A DNA stretch of 64,000 nt, taken from positions 265,313 through 329,312 of the forward strand of contig MU128934.1 in assembly GCA_014904985.1 (NCBI GenBank). The letters run 5' to 3'. The stretch's first letter is position 1, and each line of letters opens with the position of its first letter. A program made the position numbers and the translations under genes. Positions 1 through 11,000 of the stretch are shown here, piece after piece. This stretch comes from Hydnum rufescens UP504 (Eukaryota; Basidiomycota; Agaricomycetes; Cantharellales; Hydnaceae). The notes under the pieces were generated by a model. It did not search any database. It had not been told where the DNA came from and worked only from the letters and a program-made list of their open reading frames with translations.

Positions 1-1116
1 CCACCAAAGTCTGAGATATGGATGGACAAGATACGGATGCACCGAACAATGCGCCTTAAAGAGTTCAAGTCCCCTTTGTTGTGGGAAATGTCAATATGAA
101 GTTTCTCACCGTAAGTTCAGGTTGAGTCAAGAAAGAGCATCGTACGACCTGAGATCCCGTACAATTAGGGTTACTGAGACACGTCAAACCTCAAATGCGT
201 CATGGAGGTTCTCTGGGACGCTTTGAATCCTCTACCAATTATTCTCCCCCGTTTCATCACCTGGCTCTGCGTTACGTCGCCTCGAGTCTAAGGTAGGAAT
301 CATTCTTTTAGGTTCGAGATTCTCAAGAGTCTGTACACATGCACTTGGGCTTACACGTTGAAAGCGAGCTGATTTGATTGCACCGGTCCCGGTTCATACA
401 ATAGGCAATAACGATAGGGGGTCATTTTGCTTTTGTTAAGATGGGCGCCTGATTGGTTCTGAGCTGTGTTCTGGTGTCCAACGCAAGTTTGCGGCCACCA
501 TTGTCAGTCTTGTTCCACAGCAATTAAAGTACCAGTTTTCTGGTCGCGCTCATCGTTTTCTGTGGTGATGAGGAGGTCGTCCGGACAGAGCACAAATAAA
601 GCCAATATTGAATTACATTCCAAAGAGAAGGATAGAGATTCGTCACAAGGGGTGCCTAAGGAGGGAGAAATTTCTCTGCTTGTATGCCATGCCAAGTCGC
701 ATCAACAACCAAACCTGAGCCTTAAAAAACTGCTCAGTCATCGTGTTCAGATTCAGGTCTCATCCCAAACAGAGCTTTGACCTGCAGTAAACCGAACTTT
801 TGGTTTAATAGCCTGACGAGAGTAAGCGCCATAGAAAGCGGATTATTAAATAGCATCACAAAGGCAGGTGCTATCCAATACGAACCGTCGGGTCTATGTC
901 CCCATTGCATACCACCTCTGTGGTGACATGTATCCTTGTAGCTGTGAAGCTCTCCTAGGAAAACGGACAAGTAACGGACAAGTCCCGATCAGTGTCAAGT
1001 AACATCGAATCATCCCCCTGACGCCACAAAAGGCCACGATATATGCATTGAGACGTACACCTCCATAATCCCCCGTGCTCTGCCGCTTTCTCTTTTTGGG
1101 CGCGTAGTTGATTAGT
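1..1116. other. No gene recognised
   Basis: Only short open frames without recognisable protein features are present on either strand. The stretch may hold the 3' region of the minus-strand DUF6534 gene and the intergenic sequence beyond it. Confidence 0.4.
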
Positions 1117-3021
1117 TCAAGGGCGCCTGGGGCAGCAAGCCTCGTCCGGAGTGTGGTTCGCATGTGTAGACTGCGAGGCCAAACATGAAATTAAGCTGTT
1201 CAGCATGGCACGTATAACGAGCCATATTATATGGACGTACTTGGCGAGCATGCTGATAGAATAGCACGAGCCCATTGCCTAGAACAGGATCAAGGAATTA
1301 GTCTTGTATAGAAATATACTCATTCCCGAACGAACAGGAGACCGAAAAATCGAGTAACCTACCAAGCCGACAGCAACTACACTAAAATGGAATCCGTATT
1401 TGGCAAACTGTCCCCATAATCAGTTCGGTACCAGAATTATCATACTGAAAGGCAAAAACAAAATTGCTGAAACGCACCAGCCCAACACCAATACACGAGA
1501 GAATGCTAGTGACCAAGCCCGTATTAATGGTGTACAATACCATGCGGTTGATTACTGAATTAGTCCTGAGGTACGCAACGACGCGTGAGATCATTAATCA
1601 GACGAAAGGACCCATTTAGTACATCATAAAGGCATCAGAATACACACTTCTGGAGCCCGTCCGCCGATGTCGCAATAAGAGACACATACAAGTTGCAATC
1701 ACAACGTCTGCAATTGCCTGAAAGCCACATAATCACACCATATACCACGTATCAATGAAGACCAGAGAAAGTGGCCAAAACGCACTTGAATAGTCAGCCA
1801 TACTTCAACGAGCCACGTGCACTCCTTGACTATGACTTGAAATTCCAGTAGTATATTCCTACAACAGTCAGTGAGAGATGCAGCCAAATCAGATCAACGA
1901 GTTGTTAGCTGTGGCCTTGTACATAGAGAATATGGGGATGCATACGCTTTGACACCGGTTGCTGCAGCAAGCCAGGTCATCCATTTGATCGGAATACAGT
2001 AAGTCGCGGACAATCGAGATATGCGAAGATGGCTACTAACTTGCACCGAACACTAGCACACGAAGAATAAGACAGAAGAAGCACACCGGAAAGCGATGGT
2101 AAGCGGCAAAGACTAACCAAACTGAAGCAACACCAGGGCTTCCTACAAAGTCATAGCTCATGCCTTTCGGACTGACCCAGCGCGACATCAGGGTCACAAC
2201 GTACCACAAGCACTCCCACATAGAGATTGGAGCTTACTATGGAAATCGAGGGGAACTATGAATGTGACATTTTCCGGCGAGATGTGGTAAGACCTACTAG
2301 AATAGAGACGATACGCGAAGAATGTCTGGACAGTGAATGATGCGCAGACCTCGAAAGAGGTAGCGCGAAGCTAAGATGAGGGCATCCATAACAAGAGCCG
2401 ACTCAGTACACACTGCGTGGATTTGATATGTTCCGAATTCCCTATAAATATTCAATTATTTCATAGGTAGAGGGGGTCGGTAAGGAGAGGACAGGGGACG
2501 GCTGTGAGATATCCGATACGCACCATGTTGCCCTCTGCAGTGCCAAAGGATTATTATAATTTGTGACAAACCACCAATATAAAGACTGGGTAACGCATGC
2601 ACTGTATAACACGTCAGCAGTTAGCCTCTACAGTTTTTCCCGACAACAATTGAAGGGTACAGGAAGAAGATACCAACAGTTTGAAAGCTTCCAAAGTCCT
2701 TTAGAATGGAAGATGAGGAATATGCTTTGGAAGGTAAGTGTGCGAGGCTCACCATAAAAAGCCAACCTGAGAAAGGCATAGATAATGGGTGATAAGTGCA
2801 CATTTCAAGTGAACATGGAGGGACGTACTGCTAGTTTCAACGGCCTTTTGTCGTTTGGAAACGCATGATAATAGCTAGCGGTCTGGATAGTGAGGACCCC
2901 GAAGCATCTGAAAAATTAGGTGAGCGGGGCCGTGCCCATGGTTAAGGCTGGAGGAGACTGACACAGCGGCGAGGACGTCACCAATAAATGTGCCACCAAA
3001 GGTATTGGAAGGGATAACCAT
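1117..3021 (-). CDS. DUF6534-type multi-pass membrane protein
   Basis: The product looks like the basidiomycete DUF6534 family of seven-helix-like membrane proteins of unknown function. The start is the ATG at 3021 (MVIPSNTFGGTFIGDVLAA). Removing a 55-bp intron (2908-2962) joins this to CFGVLTIQTASYYHAFPND, the usual family N-terminus. Further exon pieces on the same strand follow in family order: VLYSACVTQSLYWWFVTNYN near 2.58 kb, FTVQTFFAYRLYS near 2.32 kb, SSNLYVGVLVV near 2.2 kb, MTWLAAATGV near 1.97 kb, and INRMVLYTINTGLVTSIL near 1.52 kb, the family's conserved late helix. The order, the hydrophobicity and the family match are seen or known. The middle exon borders and the stop at 1117 are inferred. 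Some junctions do not keep frame, so small indels or unrecognised introns are possible. The family often occurs in large expansions; its role is unknown. Confidence 0.68.
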
Positions 3022-3199
3022 CACTGTCGTACCACGACCCCCGCGAGCTCTATAGGGCAGCCGGTATCCCCCTGATCCCCCCGAAATCAGTGAATCTGGG
3101 ATCTTGCCTGTCCGGGGCAAGTGGCACTTAGAGTTATCAATTAAGCCGCAAATGATATAGATCACATGATTATTATGTAATGATCTTATGAGCCCGAAC

Positions 3200-3862
3200 A
3201 CAACACCAAGAGGAAAACAGCACCCACATGTGGTAACATAAGGTGAGCATCAGTCGCGCAAAGGGAGCAGCGAAAGCTGCTCTTTTTGTGCCTTAACATC
3301 TTTAGCTAACATGTGTTTTTTTTTTTTGATTCATCTTAGCGAAAAGTGCTCAAACCCGGCCTACGAACCCCCAAACTACGAACTAGTGTTGCCGCGATTT
3401 GGGCTGTCTCGGGCTTAGTTGATTGATTATAAATCATTGACTTCAACTTCGGTCAGGGGAAAATAAGAACAAACACTCCCGATACTTGTTCATATGGCGG
3501 TACTATGCGGGAAATTTTAATACAGTGCTACCTTGCGAGTGCTATGATGCTGGTCAAATTGCAAGCCGAGTCCGCAGCGGGATGCTATGCCCAACTTTCA
3601 TACTTTCATCAAATATGAAGCTTAATCTCGCAAATGACGATGCAGAATGAGTGGAAACAAGCTTGCCATTAGGGTGTTTCAAGATAGAGCTCAAATGAAC
3701 CCAAAAACAGTGTTTTTGAGGCCAACTGAATTGGTTTTGCGTTGTTTTTGTACCATTTTTGCCTCATTTTTGTTATTGTGAAAGACCCTATTTACATCGA
3801 GCCCCCAAGGCAAATTTCTGCCACCTCTTTATCAGTGAGCTTAATGCTTAGTCAGCACCTGA
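3200..3862. other. AT-rich intergenic stretch
   Basis: No coding signal is visible. The stretch holds a run of T near 3315 and several TTTTTG-rich tracts around 3700-3780. It would contain the promoter of the DUF6534 gene at its left side. Confidence 0.4.
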
Positions 3863-3922
3863 CCGGTCGTTTGTCACGTGGGCCTCATTTCTCAGAAATG
3901 AAGCAAACCTGACAGACGACTG
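3863..3922. repeat. Palindromic repeat, copy 1
   Basis: An imperfect palindrome centred on CCTCATTTCTCAGAAATGA, with outer arms ggTCGTTTGTCA and TGACAgACGACTgg. The same design and much of the sequence recur at 4650-4734. This may be a miniature inverted-repeat element, or the two copies may be the terminal inverted repeats of one element of about 870 bp. Confidence 0.6.
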
Positions 3923-4649
3923 GCAAACTATGTGACTTTATTTGCCCCAGAAATTTTATTGCCTTGAGGAGAGCTGGAGGAAGTGAACCCCCGTCATCAT
4001 TTCTCTTAAGCTTCACACATCTATGTAATTAGAACCAAATGCCTATTTTTTCTCTGTCACTGTCAGGAGGAAATGAAGTAGCCTATGAGCTTGGGTTCTC
4101 CTCTGCCCCAATGGGACTGGGAATGATTTAGTGGGTAACATTGATGATCTCCATTGTCACTCAGATATCAATCATTCAGTTGAGCAACATGAGGATAGGG
4201 ATTGTGAGAGTTACGGTATTCGCGCGAGAACTCCCCCTGATTACTAAGCGGGTGAAGACGAATTCGAGAGATCGACGAGACTTGAGGAACTCAGGTGAAT
4301 AAGCAGCGGCAGGAAGAGACACTAGAAGTCCTTGATATTTTTGTGGGACAAAGCCCGTCTTTTATAGTATTTACAGGAGAACAGAAGACACATGAAAATG
4401 GGAAAAACCTGAGGTAAAAGATGTCCGAGTGCCAGTGGTGCCGGCGAGTAAAGATGTAAGAGGTCGCCGGTGAAACCTGGCTGCGAGATCTAAAGCGTAG
4501 ATTGGCGAATGTACGATTGGCGAGGTCGTCGGCATAGCCTCATAGGGGTCGCGCTTGTCTCCGACGTCGCACCCGGTAGCTTCCGTGTCCACTCGCTCCA
4601 ACAAGGGAAACAGGTCTCCTCAAGGCGATAAATTTCCCTGACAAATAAA
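3923..4649. other. Stretch between the two palindromes
   Basis: Only a 77-codon minus-strand frame (4371-4604) and shorter ones are present; none resembles a known protein. If the flanking palindromes are termini of one element, this would be its interior. Confidence 0.35.
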
Positions 4650-4734
4650 CCAGTCATCTGTCATCAGGTTGGCCTCATTTCTCATTTCTCGGCTGTTTCT
4701 CAGAGAAATGAGGCACACATGACAAACGACTCGG
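4650..4734. repeat. Palindromic repeat, copy 2
   Basis: Shares the ggCCTCATTTCTC ... GAGAAATGAGGC core and the outer CAGTCATCTGTCA / TGACAAACGACT arms with 3863-3922. The centre carries a short insertion (atttctcggctgtttct) relative to copy 1. Confidence 0.6.
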
Positions 4735-5158
4735 TAGTCTGATGATCTGCATGATTTGCGGGCCTTAATAAGACTCAGCAATGGAACTTCATATCAAGAG
4801 GTGTAGAGCAAAAGCTTCTGAATATGGATAATGAAGAAAGCAGAGTCTCAATGCAACATCCGAAACGTGGAGCACGCACACCCCGGAGATTGCTCCGCGA
4901 AACCCGTCCCAAAAAGACGTATGGAGGGAAAAAAAAAAAAAAAGTGGTGTCCGAAGCGAGGGCGATAATATGATAAACCATGATGTAAGGTCCGAAAATC
5001 CCCACCAATAATTGGATTTGATTAACGATCGCTGGGCTCAGGGTGTTCTTCCGGAAGCATCCCAGGTCGTGCAAGGATGAATCCAAGACGATGTTGATTA
5101 GCCCCCTCTGTAGCACGGATCTACATCGCATAGGGTGTGAAGAGAGTAAGTAGGTCAT

Positions 5159-6620
5159 TCAGTCACATACGTGCAAAGGAGACGAGATATCGCAGGATCG
5201 CATTATAACACTCCCAAAAAGTCTATGAGCAAGGTCGCCAGTACTCACGTATATTTCTGCAGCAACCATGTGAATCACGAGCGCGACCCAGATTGCCATT
5301 CCAGAATTTACACGTCGCGCAGAGGCCAAATTGATGCGCGCCTCGCGGGTGGACGCATGGATGGCAACTTGCAGATGGGCAAGATTGTCTCCTGCTTTCT
5401 GCGCCGCCAAGCACGAGGGATAGGCGGTGAGGTTACCGCGCGTGACGAATAATAACTCGTCGCATTTCCATAGCTGGATGAGAAAGTGAGAAGAAGAAAT
5501 ACAATCCAAGTTAGCACAAGCTTACAGCATAATACGAGCCAATGTCTGTGACGATCTCGTTGGCGCATAATATAATAAGTCGCAGGGTAATGATAACACC
5601 AAGCAGTGCAGAAAATCCTATAGGGAGGGAATCGAGCGTATGAGGGAATTCTCGTACAGTTAATTGTTGAGATTTTGGAGGGGGGAACGTACGCAACATC
5701 CAGTGACGATGCCGGCGAGTATCGCGGACGGTGCGGAGCCCTTGAACACCAAATGAACTTTGCAAGATCCCAAGACAGTAGAATCCGGCCTGGTCACTAA
5801 TTTCCCCTCCAAAAGCGTGCCGTGCGACGATCATACCAAACAAAATGGCCGGGAAGAGGATTAATAGGGATAGGTACCCATTGATACGATGGAATCCAAT
5901 ATAATGCTGGAGAACCGCGTCAGAGATCCCACTTGATGGATAAGAGGGCGGAGGACCCACCCGTCGGACAGCTGGGACGAATTGCCAAATAACTAGAATA
6001 CCTCCCACTGTGGAATGATCCCACAATTGGGTTGCTGACGATATACCCATGGGTGTCGATGAGGGACGTACAAAAGCTGAGTACAACATGTGCCGTGAGC
6101 AATCCCTTCCATGGTTCCCTCCTGGCCCAAAAGTTTTCGCCTGGAATGGGAAACGCATAAACTTCGGGCCCATCAGAAACGAGGAGGAAAACGACCTAGG
6201 AGTAGCTGGTGACCAAAGTTATTTGGATTAAACGATGGGGTTCTTGCTGAGGAAAACGCGTGTCTGGGTCAATCCGAATACTTTGATGCACGCATGGCAC
6301 AAGTACCCAGTACAAATCCTACGAGGGCGCCACCAAAGACGATGACTTAAGGGCCAAGGAATAGTTAGCCCAGGCCTTATCTCCCACTAAAAAAAATGGC
6401 GAAGAGACCACGGACAAAATAGCAAGCTGAACCTCTCCCTGAAGCCCAGTATATTGCTAAGGACGAGGTAGGGTGGAAGGCGCTGGATGTCCATTGCCGC
6501 CAACAGGGTCCCGCCTTTTTCGAAATCGTTATTGGAGTCTGGTGTTGGAACGATCCCAGCCGATCGGACGGGGATCGTTTCGTATGGAGACTGGGGAGTG
6601 GGAGCGTACAGGGATGACAT
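5159..6620 (-). CDS. DUF2306-like multi-pass membrane protein
   Basis: The central exon region (about 5520-6000, read on the minus strand) encodes hydrophobic helices followed by HYIGFHRINGYLS, a helix LLILFPAILFGMIVA, a small soluble loop, and DTRRHRHWMLR. The HR..GY and HR.WMLR patterns are the hallmarks of the DUF2306 family of predicted membrane proteins of unknown function. A later helix LGVIITLRLIILCANEIV follows. A downstream exon near 5200-5460 has GMAIWVALVIHMVAAEIY, matching the usual last helix. The proposed N-terminus is the 77-codon exon starting at 6620; linking it to the core requires introns in 6000-6440 that I could not fix. The C-terminus may run further, since a 127-codon minus frame continues at 4775-5158. 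The family call is fairly secure and the exon borders are not. Confidence 0.58.
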
Positions 6621-7967
6621 GGCCGAAAGATAACGAGGGAAGTGGGAGCAGGAAGAGGAAGCCGCGTGCGACTGCCATTATTCGCTTTTCGGTTCAGACT
6701 GTAAAGCTGACGTGTGACAAAATGCCTGTGACCAGAACTGTGGCGCGCACAGCATTAGATCTTCCTCGATTTAGCAAATGGATTCCAAAAGAAACTCTCA
6801 AGCCGCTCCAGTCATCCCCAGAGGCATCTTCCACAGCTCTCTCCAAACAACCGCTTCCGATCCACGAGGAGCACCAGCAGATGATGATGGATATCTCGAT
6901 ATTTAACCTGAAAATACCGGCTGCTCCCGAAGGGCCCAGGGATTGTAGAATCACCTGAGATACCACATCCAATATTAACATCATCTGAGAGTCAACACAT
7001 CTTGATGGGATTCGTATGTTGATTGGTCGAGTCCAACTCGGATCTCATCTTCAATCTCCGCGCCGGGGCCTTAATTGGCTCATCTAATTGAATTACTGTA
7101 ATATCAGCTTCTGAAATCCGTGACGCCAGCTCAGCCTAGCTAGGCACCAACCTAGCAGCCAGATCTCAATCCGCATCCTTGCAATAATGGGGATAATATT
7201 TGTTTGAAGTGTATACCAACATACCCCGCCATCTAAGTCTATGCTCGTCCTACTGGAAAGTGGATCTAGGTACGTACTACCGCCGCCCGAGAGCTGAAAT
7301 CCGTCAGCAAAAAAACCTGGGTTCCCTGCGTTCTTGCGCTCACAATCCGAGAACTGGACCTACGTTTCGCCAGAATTTCATCCAACAATCTGTAGACCAC
7401 GAGCTGATAGAGCTCATGGCTGCGGCTCAGGCTTCGAGTCCATTTGATTGATTGCAAAGCATTGAATTGGACCTTGCTTGGAAATCATTCCAGGTCTCTG
7501 GAAAGTAGGGCTATCGAGGCTGGACCAGCGAACCGTGATGCAAAACCAAACCCCGTACGAAGTGGGAGGATTATTAGATAATTGTGCTGGCGACCCCTAG
7601 CAAGCAAGTGTGTCCATGAGCACGAGCAGGGGAAGCGCCGGGCGCTTACAAGCACCGCAATGCACATTCATGATACACACTCAGAGAACTTTTTTACGAA
7701 TCGGTGCGAAAGGTGACACCACATGCGGCAACATACATTTCCTCGTGCACGAAATTCTTATCCACTATGAAATACACAACATGCGTGAAAGGTGGACTGT
7801 GGAAGTACACTACTGTATATATTGCAAGCTTACCACCATGATTTGAAAATCAATATGAAAATGACACCACGAACGCATCACCATCGGCCCACATCCACGG
7901 TCTTCTCTGTGATCGGGAATTGTGCGGATCAAGGTTGATGACCGAAATGAGGGATGGGCGAGTGGAT
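6621..7967. other. No gene recognised
   Basis: A plus-strand frame covers 6473-6958 but is largely antisense to the first exon of the DUF2306-like gene and has no recognisable features. The rest is intergenic between two minus-strand genes and would include the promoter of the 5.2-6.6 kb gene. Confidence 0.35.
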
Positions 7968-9336
7968 TCATGGGAACACTCTCCCCATTCCGTTGCACGT
8001 CGGACACCTCTCCTCGTCAAAGAATAACATAACCGGAACGAGGCCTCTGCCATTACAGCTCCAGCACAGGCGTCCACCGATGCGAGGGTCCCCAGGTTGA
8101 ACTACGAGAGCCCCAGGAGGAGGTCCACCGGGCGTGAAAGCGACCTGGGTGGGGGGTGAAAACACTGGGATGAAATATTGGACGTCAGCGAATTGATTTG
8201 GATCACGATCCGAAGGTTGAGAATATGGGGGTTCAATCAATGGGCTAACACTACCTACCTGAATGAGGGCGAGGGGCAACCGGCGGCGGGAATGTTTGGG
8301 ATGGAGGACGGAATGATGGGAGGGGGCGCTGGAAGTTGGGTGATCCCGGAGACCAGGTAGCGTATTGCAATGCGCCTGCATACGGCCTGCTATATCTTTC
8401 CCAGCACTACATGAAGAAATACTCGGCATAAATTAATGAATAGAGCGCAATAAAGTATCAAAATACCGTTCGACAAGGATGCGTAGGATCAAAGTTTTTG
8501 TATCCTATATTATGACCTAAGGCACGTCGAAAACGTCACTCAAGGTAATGGGGCAAAATTTGTCGCACAGATCGACTGACATTTGGAGCACATATAATTT
8601 GGAGGATATATTAGAACCCTTCCATTGTTTAACAGTGGATGACCGGGAACAGGCATTGAAGTCGGCTTCCCGTCATCGGGGATTCCTCCAGGTCCGGAAG
8701 GAGGAGGTGCTGGGGGAACGTGGCCCGTAGTGCTATTCTGTCTTCCCATGGATGGTGGTGGCGACTCACGGGGGGGAGGGAATGATCCTGGCATCGCGCC
8801 AACATTTGGACTTGGTGGTCTCAGCCTTGATACTTCCGGCTGCGAGGGTGAGGGTGAGACTGTGCTTGGGTGTCGAGGAGGCAGTTGTGGTGGCGGCAAT
8901 CCAGGACCACCGGTACGCTGTGGAGGGACATTTACTTGATGTTGTGCTGTCGGAGCATATGGTTGCCATTGAGGCTGATTTGGAGGTATTTGTGACGGGA
9001 ACGTAGGCCGTGGCACTGGTTGGAATGGACGTGCGGGACCATAATCGAGGGTAGACTCCCCAGAATAGCTATCAGCGGAGGCGGTGTACGGAGGGGGTAT
9101 ATCATCCCCTCCATTAATATCTGGATCATCAATGGGGGGACGGTCACACTGGATGAAGTTTGAGCTGTCGCAATGGGCGAATGTACCGCCTCCTGCAATG
9201 GTGGGGGCTCAGTCGGAGGGGCATATGTCGGTCTTGGGGGAATTGGGGGTGCCTCCGGCCCTTGGGGGCCAGTGCTAGATCCCGTCACACTTTGTGTTAG
9301 CCTCGCCTTGAAAGGGTTTCTTGAGGACGCCTTCAT
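7968..9336 (-). CDS. HUA1: Hua1-like proline-rich zinc-ribbon protein
   Basis: Four exons give a convincing Hua1-type protein: 9336-8581, 8516-8467, 8406-8259 and 8164-7968, with introns of 64, 60 and 94 bp. The first exon encodes a Pro/Ser-rich region with PPxPPRP motifs that may bind SH3 domains, then GHPLLNNGRVLIYPPNYMCSKC. Splicing at T|GTCAGT adds HNIGYKNFDPTHPCRT and CWERY, the first Cys pair set. The last exon has GDPRIGGRLCWSCNGRG and CPTCNGMGRVF, the second DnaJ-like CxxCxGxG set. Yeast Hua1 is a cytoplasmic protein implicated in actin-patch and endocytic factors and binding Rsp5-linked partners. The first exon contains a frame break in a run of six C (minus strand, about 9135-9140). 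One more base would join TSSSVTVPP to IDDPDINGGDDIPPPY and the rest of the gene. This looks like a homopolymer error or a recent lesion. Confidence 0.85.
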
Positions 9337-9503
9337 GCTGCTCTGACGAAGCTCGGAATGATCCGAAAATCAAAACACGATTACATGCTAGGTTTCATTT
9401 TAACCTTGCAAACAAAACCACCTGATTGTTATCAGAATGTTCCTAGTGCTTATCTTCACTGTACGAACTACCGAAATTCAAAGGACTTTGGGCAACCTCT
9501 ATC

Positions 9504-10138
9504 AGGACCCCTGCGAGCCCTAGGTGAACCGGTATCCGGCCCATCTGGGATCTCCCTCTAGAACACCGGAATTTTTGGCTCAAATTTGCTCCCAAAATAC
9601 GTGAATTTTTTGCCTCGGTTGGTCCGAAGCACCTAAAATACGTGAATTTGACCCCTAGGTCCCAAAAAAGCCCCAATCCCCCCAAATCGCTCCCAGGCGC
9701 TCCCTGGTGCTCCCAGGCACTCCCAGACCCCCCAGAACTGCCCCAGACCCTTGAAAGTTGCCCGGCCAGCCTCAGCTATCCTCTCCCTCGGTTTCATCCC
9801 CTTCCTCCGGCTGCTTACCACGTAGATTTTTCCCCCTTTTTGAGCCAAAACAAATACTCCAAAAACAAACTCACGCTATCCAGGAATCAAAGCCAAGACC
9901 TCTTGGTATGATTTTCCACTGGCACTTACACCCAGCCCACTGTCCTATCCACAGGGATTCCCGGAATTCAACACCTATGTTCCTCACCGCATGGGGAAAC
10001 CAATCCCGGAACTGGCACCCATGTTTAGGCCGGTTTTTTTGGCCAAATCCCGGAATTTTACGCCTATGTTTTCGGTCAAAATTGACCTCAGGACACCGGA
10101 ATTGGGATACCGGTTCACCTAGAGCTCGCAGGGGTCCT
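9504..10138. mobile_element. hAT-type MITE with 8-bp target duplication
   Basis: The terminal inverted repeats begin AGGACCCCTGCGAGC at 9504 and end with the complement at 10138. They match over about 34 bp (left ...CCTAGGTGAACCGGTATCC; right arm 10105-10138 with two or so mismatches). The flanks are perfect 8-bp direct repeats CCTCTATC at 9496-9503 and 10139-10146. An 8-bp duplication is the hallmark of hAT-superfamily insertion. The 635-bp interior has no transposase; it holds repeated GCTCCCAGGC-like and AATACGTGAATTT motifs. It is therefore nonautonomous. Confidence 0.85.
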
Positions 10139-10234
10139 CCTCTATCGTGGCGTAAGCTGCATTCTCAGCGATTGCCGAGATATTTCCAAATACCGCCCGT
10201 CCCTTGATCTTATCTTATATCGGCCTCTCGGCGG

Positions 10235-10330
10235 TGTTGAGACGGATATAGGCTTGATTACATAATGTACATACTTCGTGTTTCTCTTCTACATGTGCGT
10301 TACGCTTCCGCCGAGCACCGTCGCTCATTA
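10235..10330 (+). repeat. 5' LTR of the miniature element
   Basis: 96 bp starting TGTTGAGACGGATATAGG and ending GTCGCTCATTA. It is identical base for base to 11001-11096. It begins TG and ends TA rather than the usual CA. Confidence 0.9.
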
Positions 10331-10344
10331 GGTTATGGGCCCAT
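10331..10344 (+). promoter_or_regulatory. Primer binding site for half tRNA-iMet
   Basis: GGTTATGGGCCCAT abuts the 5' LTR. Its complement ATGGGCCCATAACC covers the GGGCCCATAACC anticodon region of initiator tRNA-Met, with the CAT anticodon inside. This implies priming from an internally cleaved tRNA, as in copia-lineage elements. Confidence 0.8.
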
Positions 10345-10359
10345 GCGGCATTGTAGGAG

Positions 10360-10701
10360 GCGGCAGTAAAAACCGCAGCGGCAGGAAAAACCGCCTAAAA
10401 CCCTCACTCGAGACACGAGGTCTGCCAGTAAAAAGCAGCGCGGCAGTAAAAACCGCACCTAGGCGCTTGTGCCAGTAAAAAGCCAAGGCCTGACCCTGGG
10501 CCAGTAAAAAGCCCGAACCTTCCGCCAGTAAAAAGCGGCGCGGCAGTAAAAACCGCACCTAGACGCTTGCGCCAGTAAAAAGCCAAGGTCTGAACTCTGG
10601 GCCAGTAAAAAGCCCGGAATCCTATCTTCACCACCTCCCGTTGGCTTGGACCAGTAAAAGTTCACCCCAACGACCTTGGATTTGCGCCAGTAAAAAGCCA
10701 A
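10360..10701 (+). repeat. Array of 12 hairpins sharing a CAGTAAAAA loop
   Basis: The nine-base string CAGTAAAAA (one copy CAGGAAAAA, one CAGTAAAA) occurs 12 times, each flanked by self-complementary arms that differ between copies. Stems: GCGG/CCGC at 10360, 10378, 10440 and 10540; CTGC/GCAG at 10422; CCGC/GCGG at 10522; GGGC/GCCC at 10498 and 10599; CTTG-n-GC/GC-CAAG with a one-base bulge at 10466 and 10566; GGAC/GTTC at 10648; TTG-n-GC/GC-CAA at 10682. The arms vary together, so pairing rather than sequence is kept. The repeats lie in the first half of the miniature LTR element's interior. No function is known to me. Confidence 0.85.
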
Positions 10702-10987
10702 GCCCGACTCTCCCTCCGGTCCAAGCTCGACCGCCTATCTTATTCACTTTCACATTCCCCATTCGTACTCACTCGGAGTCCCGCTGTTAACATTCCACCC
10801 AACACAAAATCCGAATCCACAACCGTCATCGGTCCCACTTTCCCACGGATTGGACTCCCATTACGACCTTCGCACCATTTTCCTTTGCTTCACCCCGGAA
10901 ACCAAACTCTCAGCACATATTGCTATTTTCAAGGAGGACAATTGTATATCCAAAGGCACCCCGCATGCTCTCTAGGGTCACTATGCA

Positions 10988-11000
10988 GGTTGAGGGAGGG
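10988..11000 (+). promoter_or_regulatory. Polypurine tract
   Basis: GGTTGAGGGAGGG immediately precedes the 3' LTR, in the place where plus-strand DNA synthesis of LTR elements is primed. It includes two T, so it is not a pure purine run. Confidence 0.65.

Noticed and set aside
4929..4943. A-run as a poly(A) tail of a retrocopy
   Set aside because: No coding remnant or target duplication next to it; a simple homopolymer.
6473..6958. 161-codon plus-strand frame
   Set aside because: No recognisable content, and partly antisense to the proposed first exon of the DUF2306-like gene.
8540..9016. Separate small proline-rich gene
   Set aside because: It is the downstream part of Hua1 exon 1, separated only by a one-base frame break.
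10328..10701. Minus-strand frames with repeated FYWRK/FYWAQ-like words
   Set aside because: The words appear in three different frames and come from TTTTTACTGGC repeats; the conserved feature is the hairpin, not a protein.
10360..10701. Repeat-spacer look reminiscent of CRISPR
   Set aside because: Spacing is irregular, repeats are only 9 bases, and the host is a fungus; the array lies inside an LTR element.
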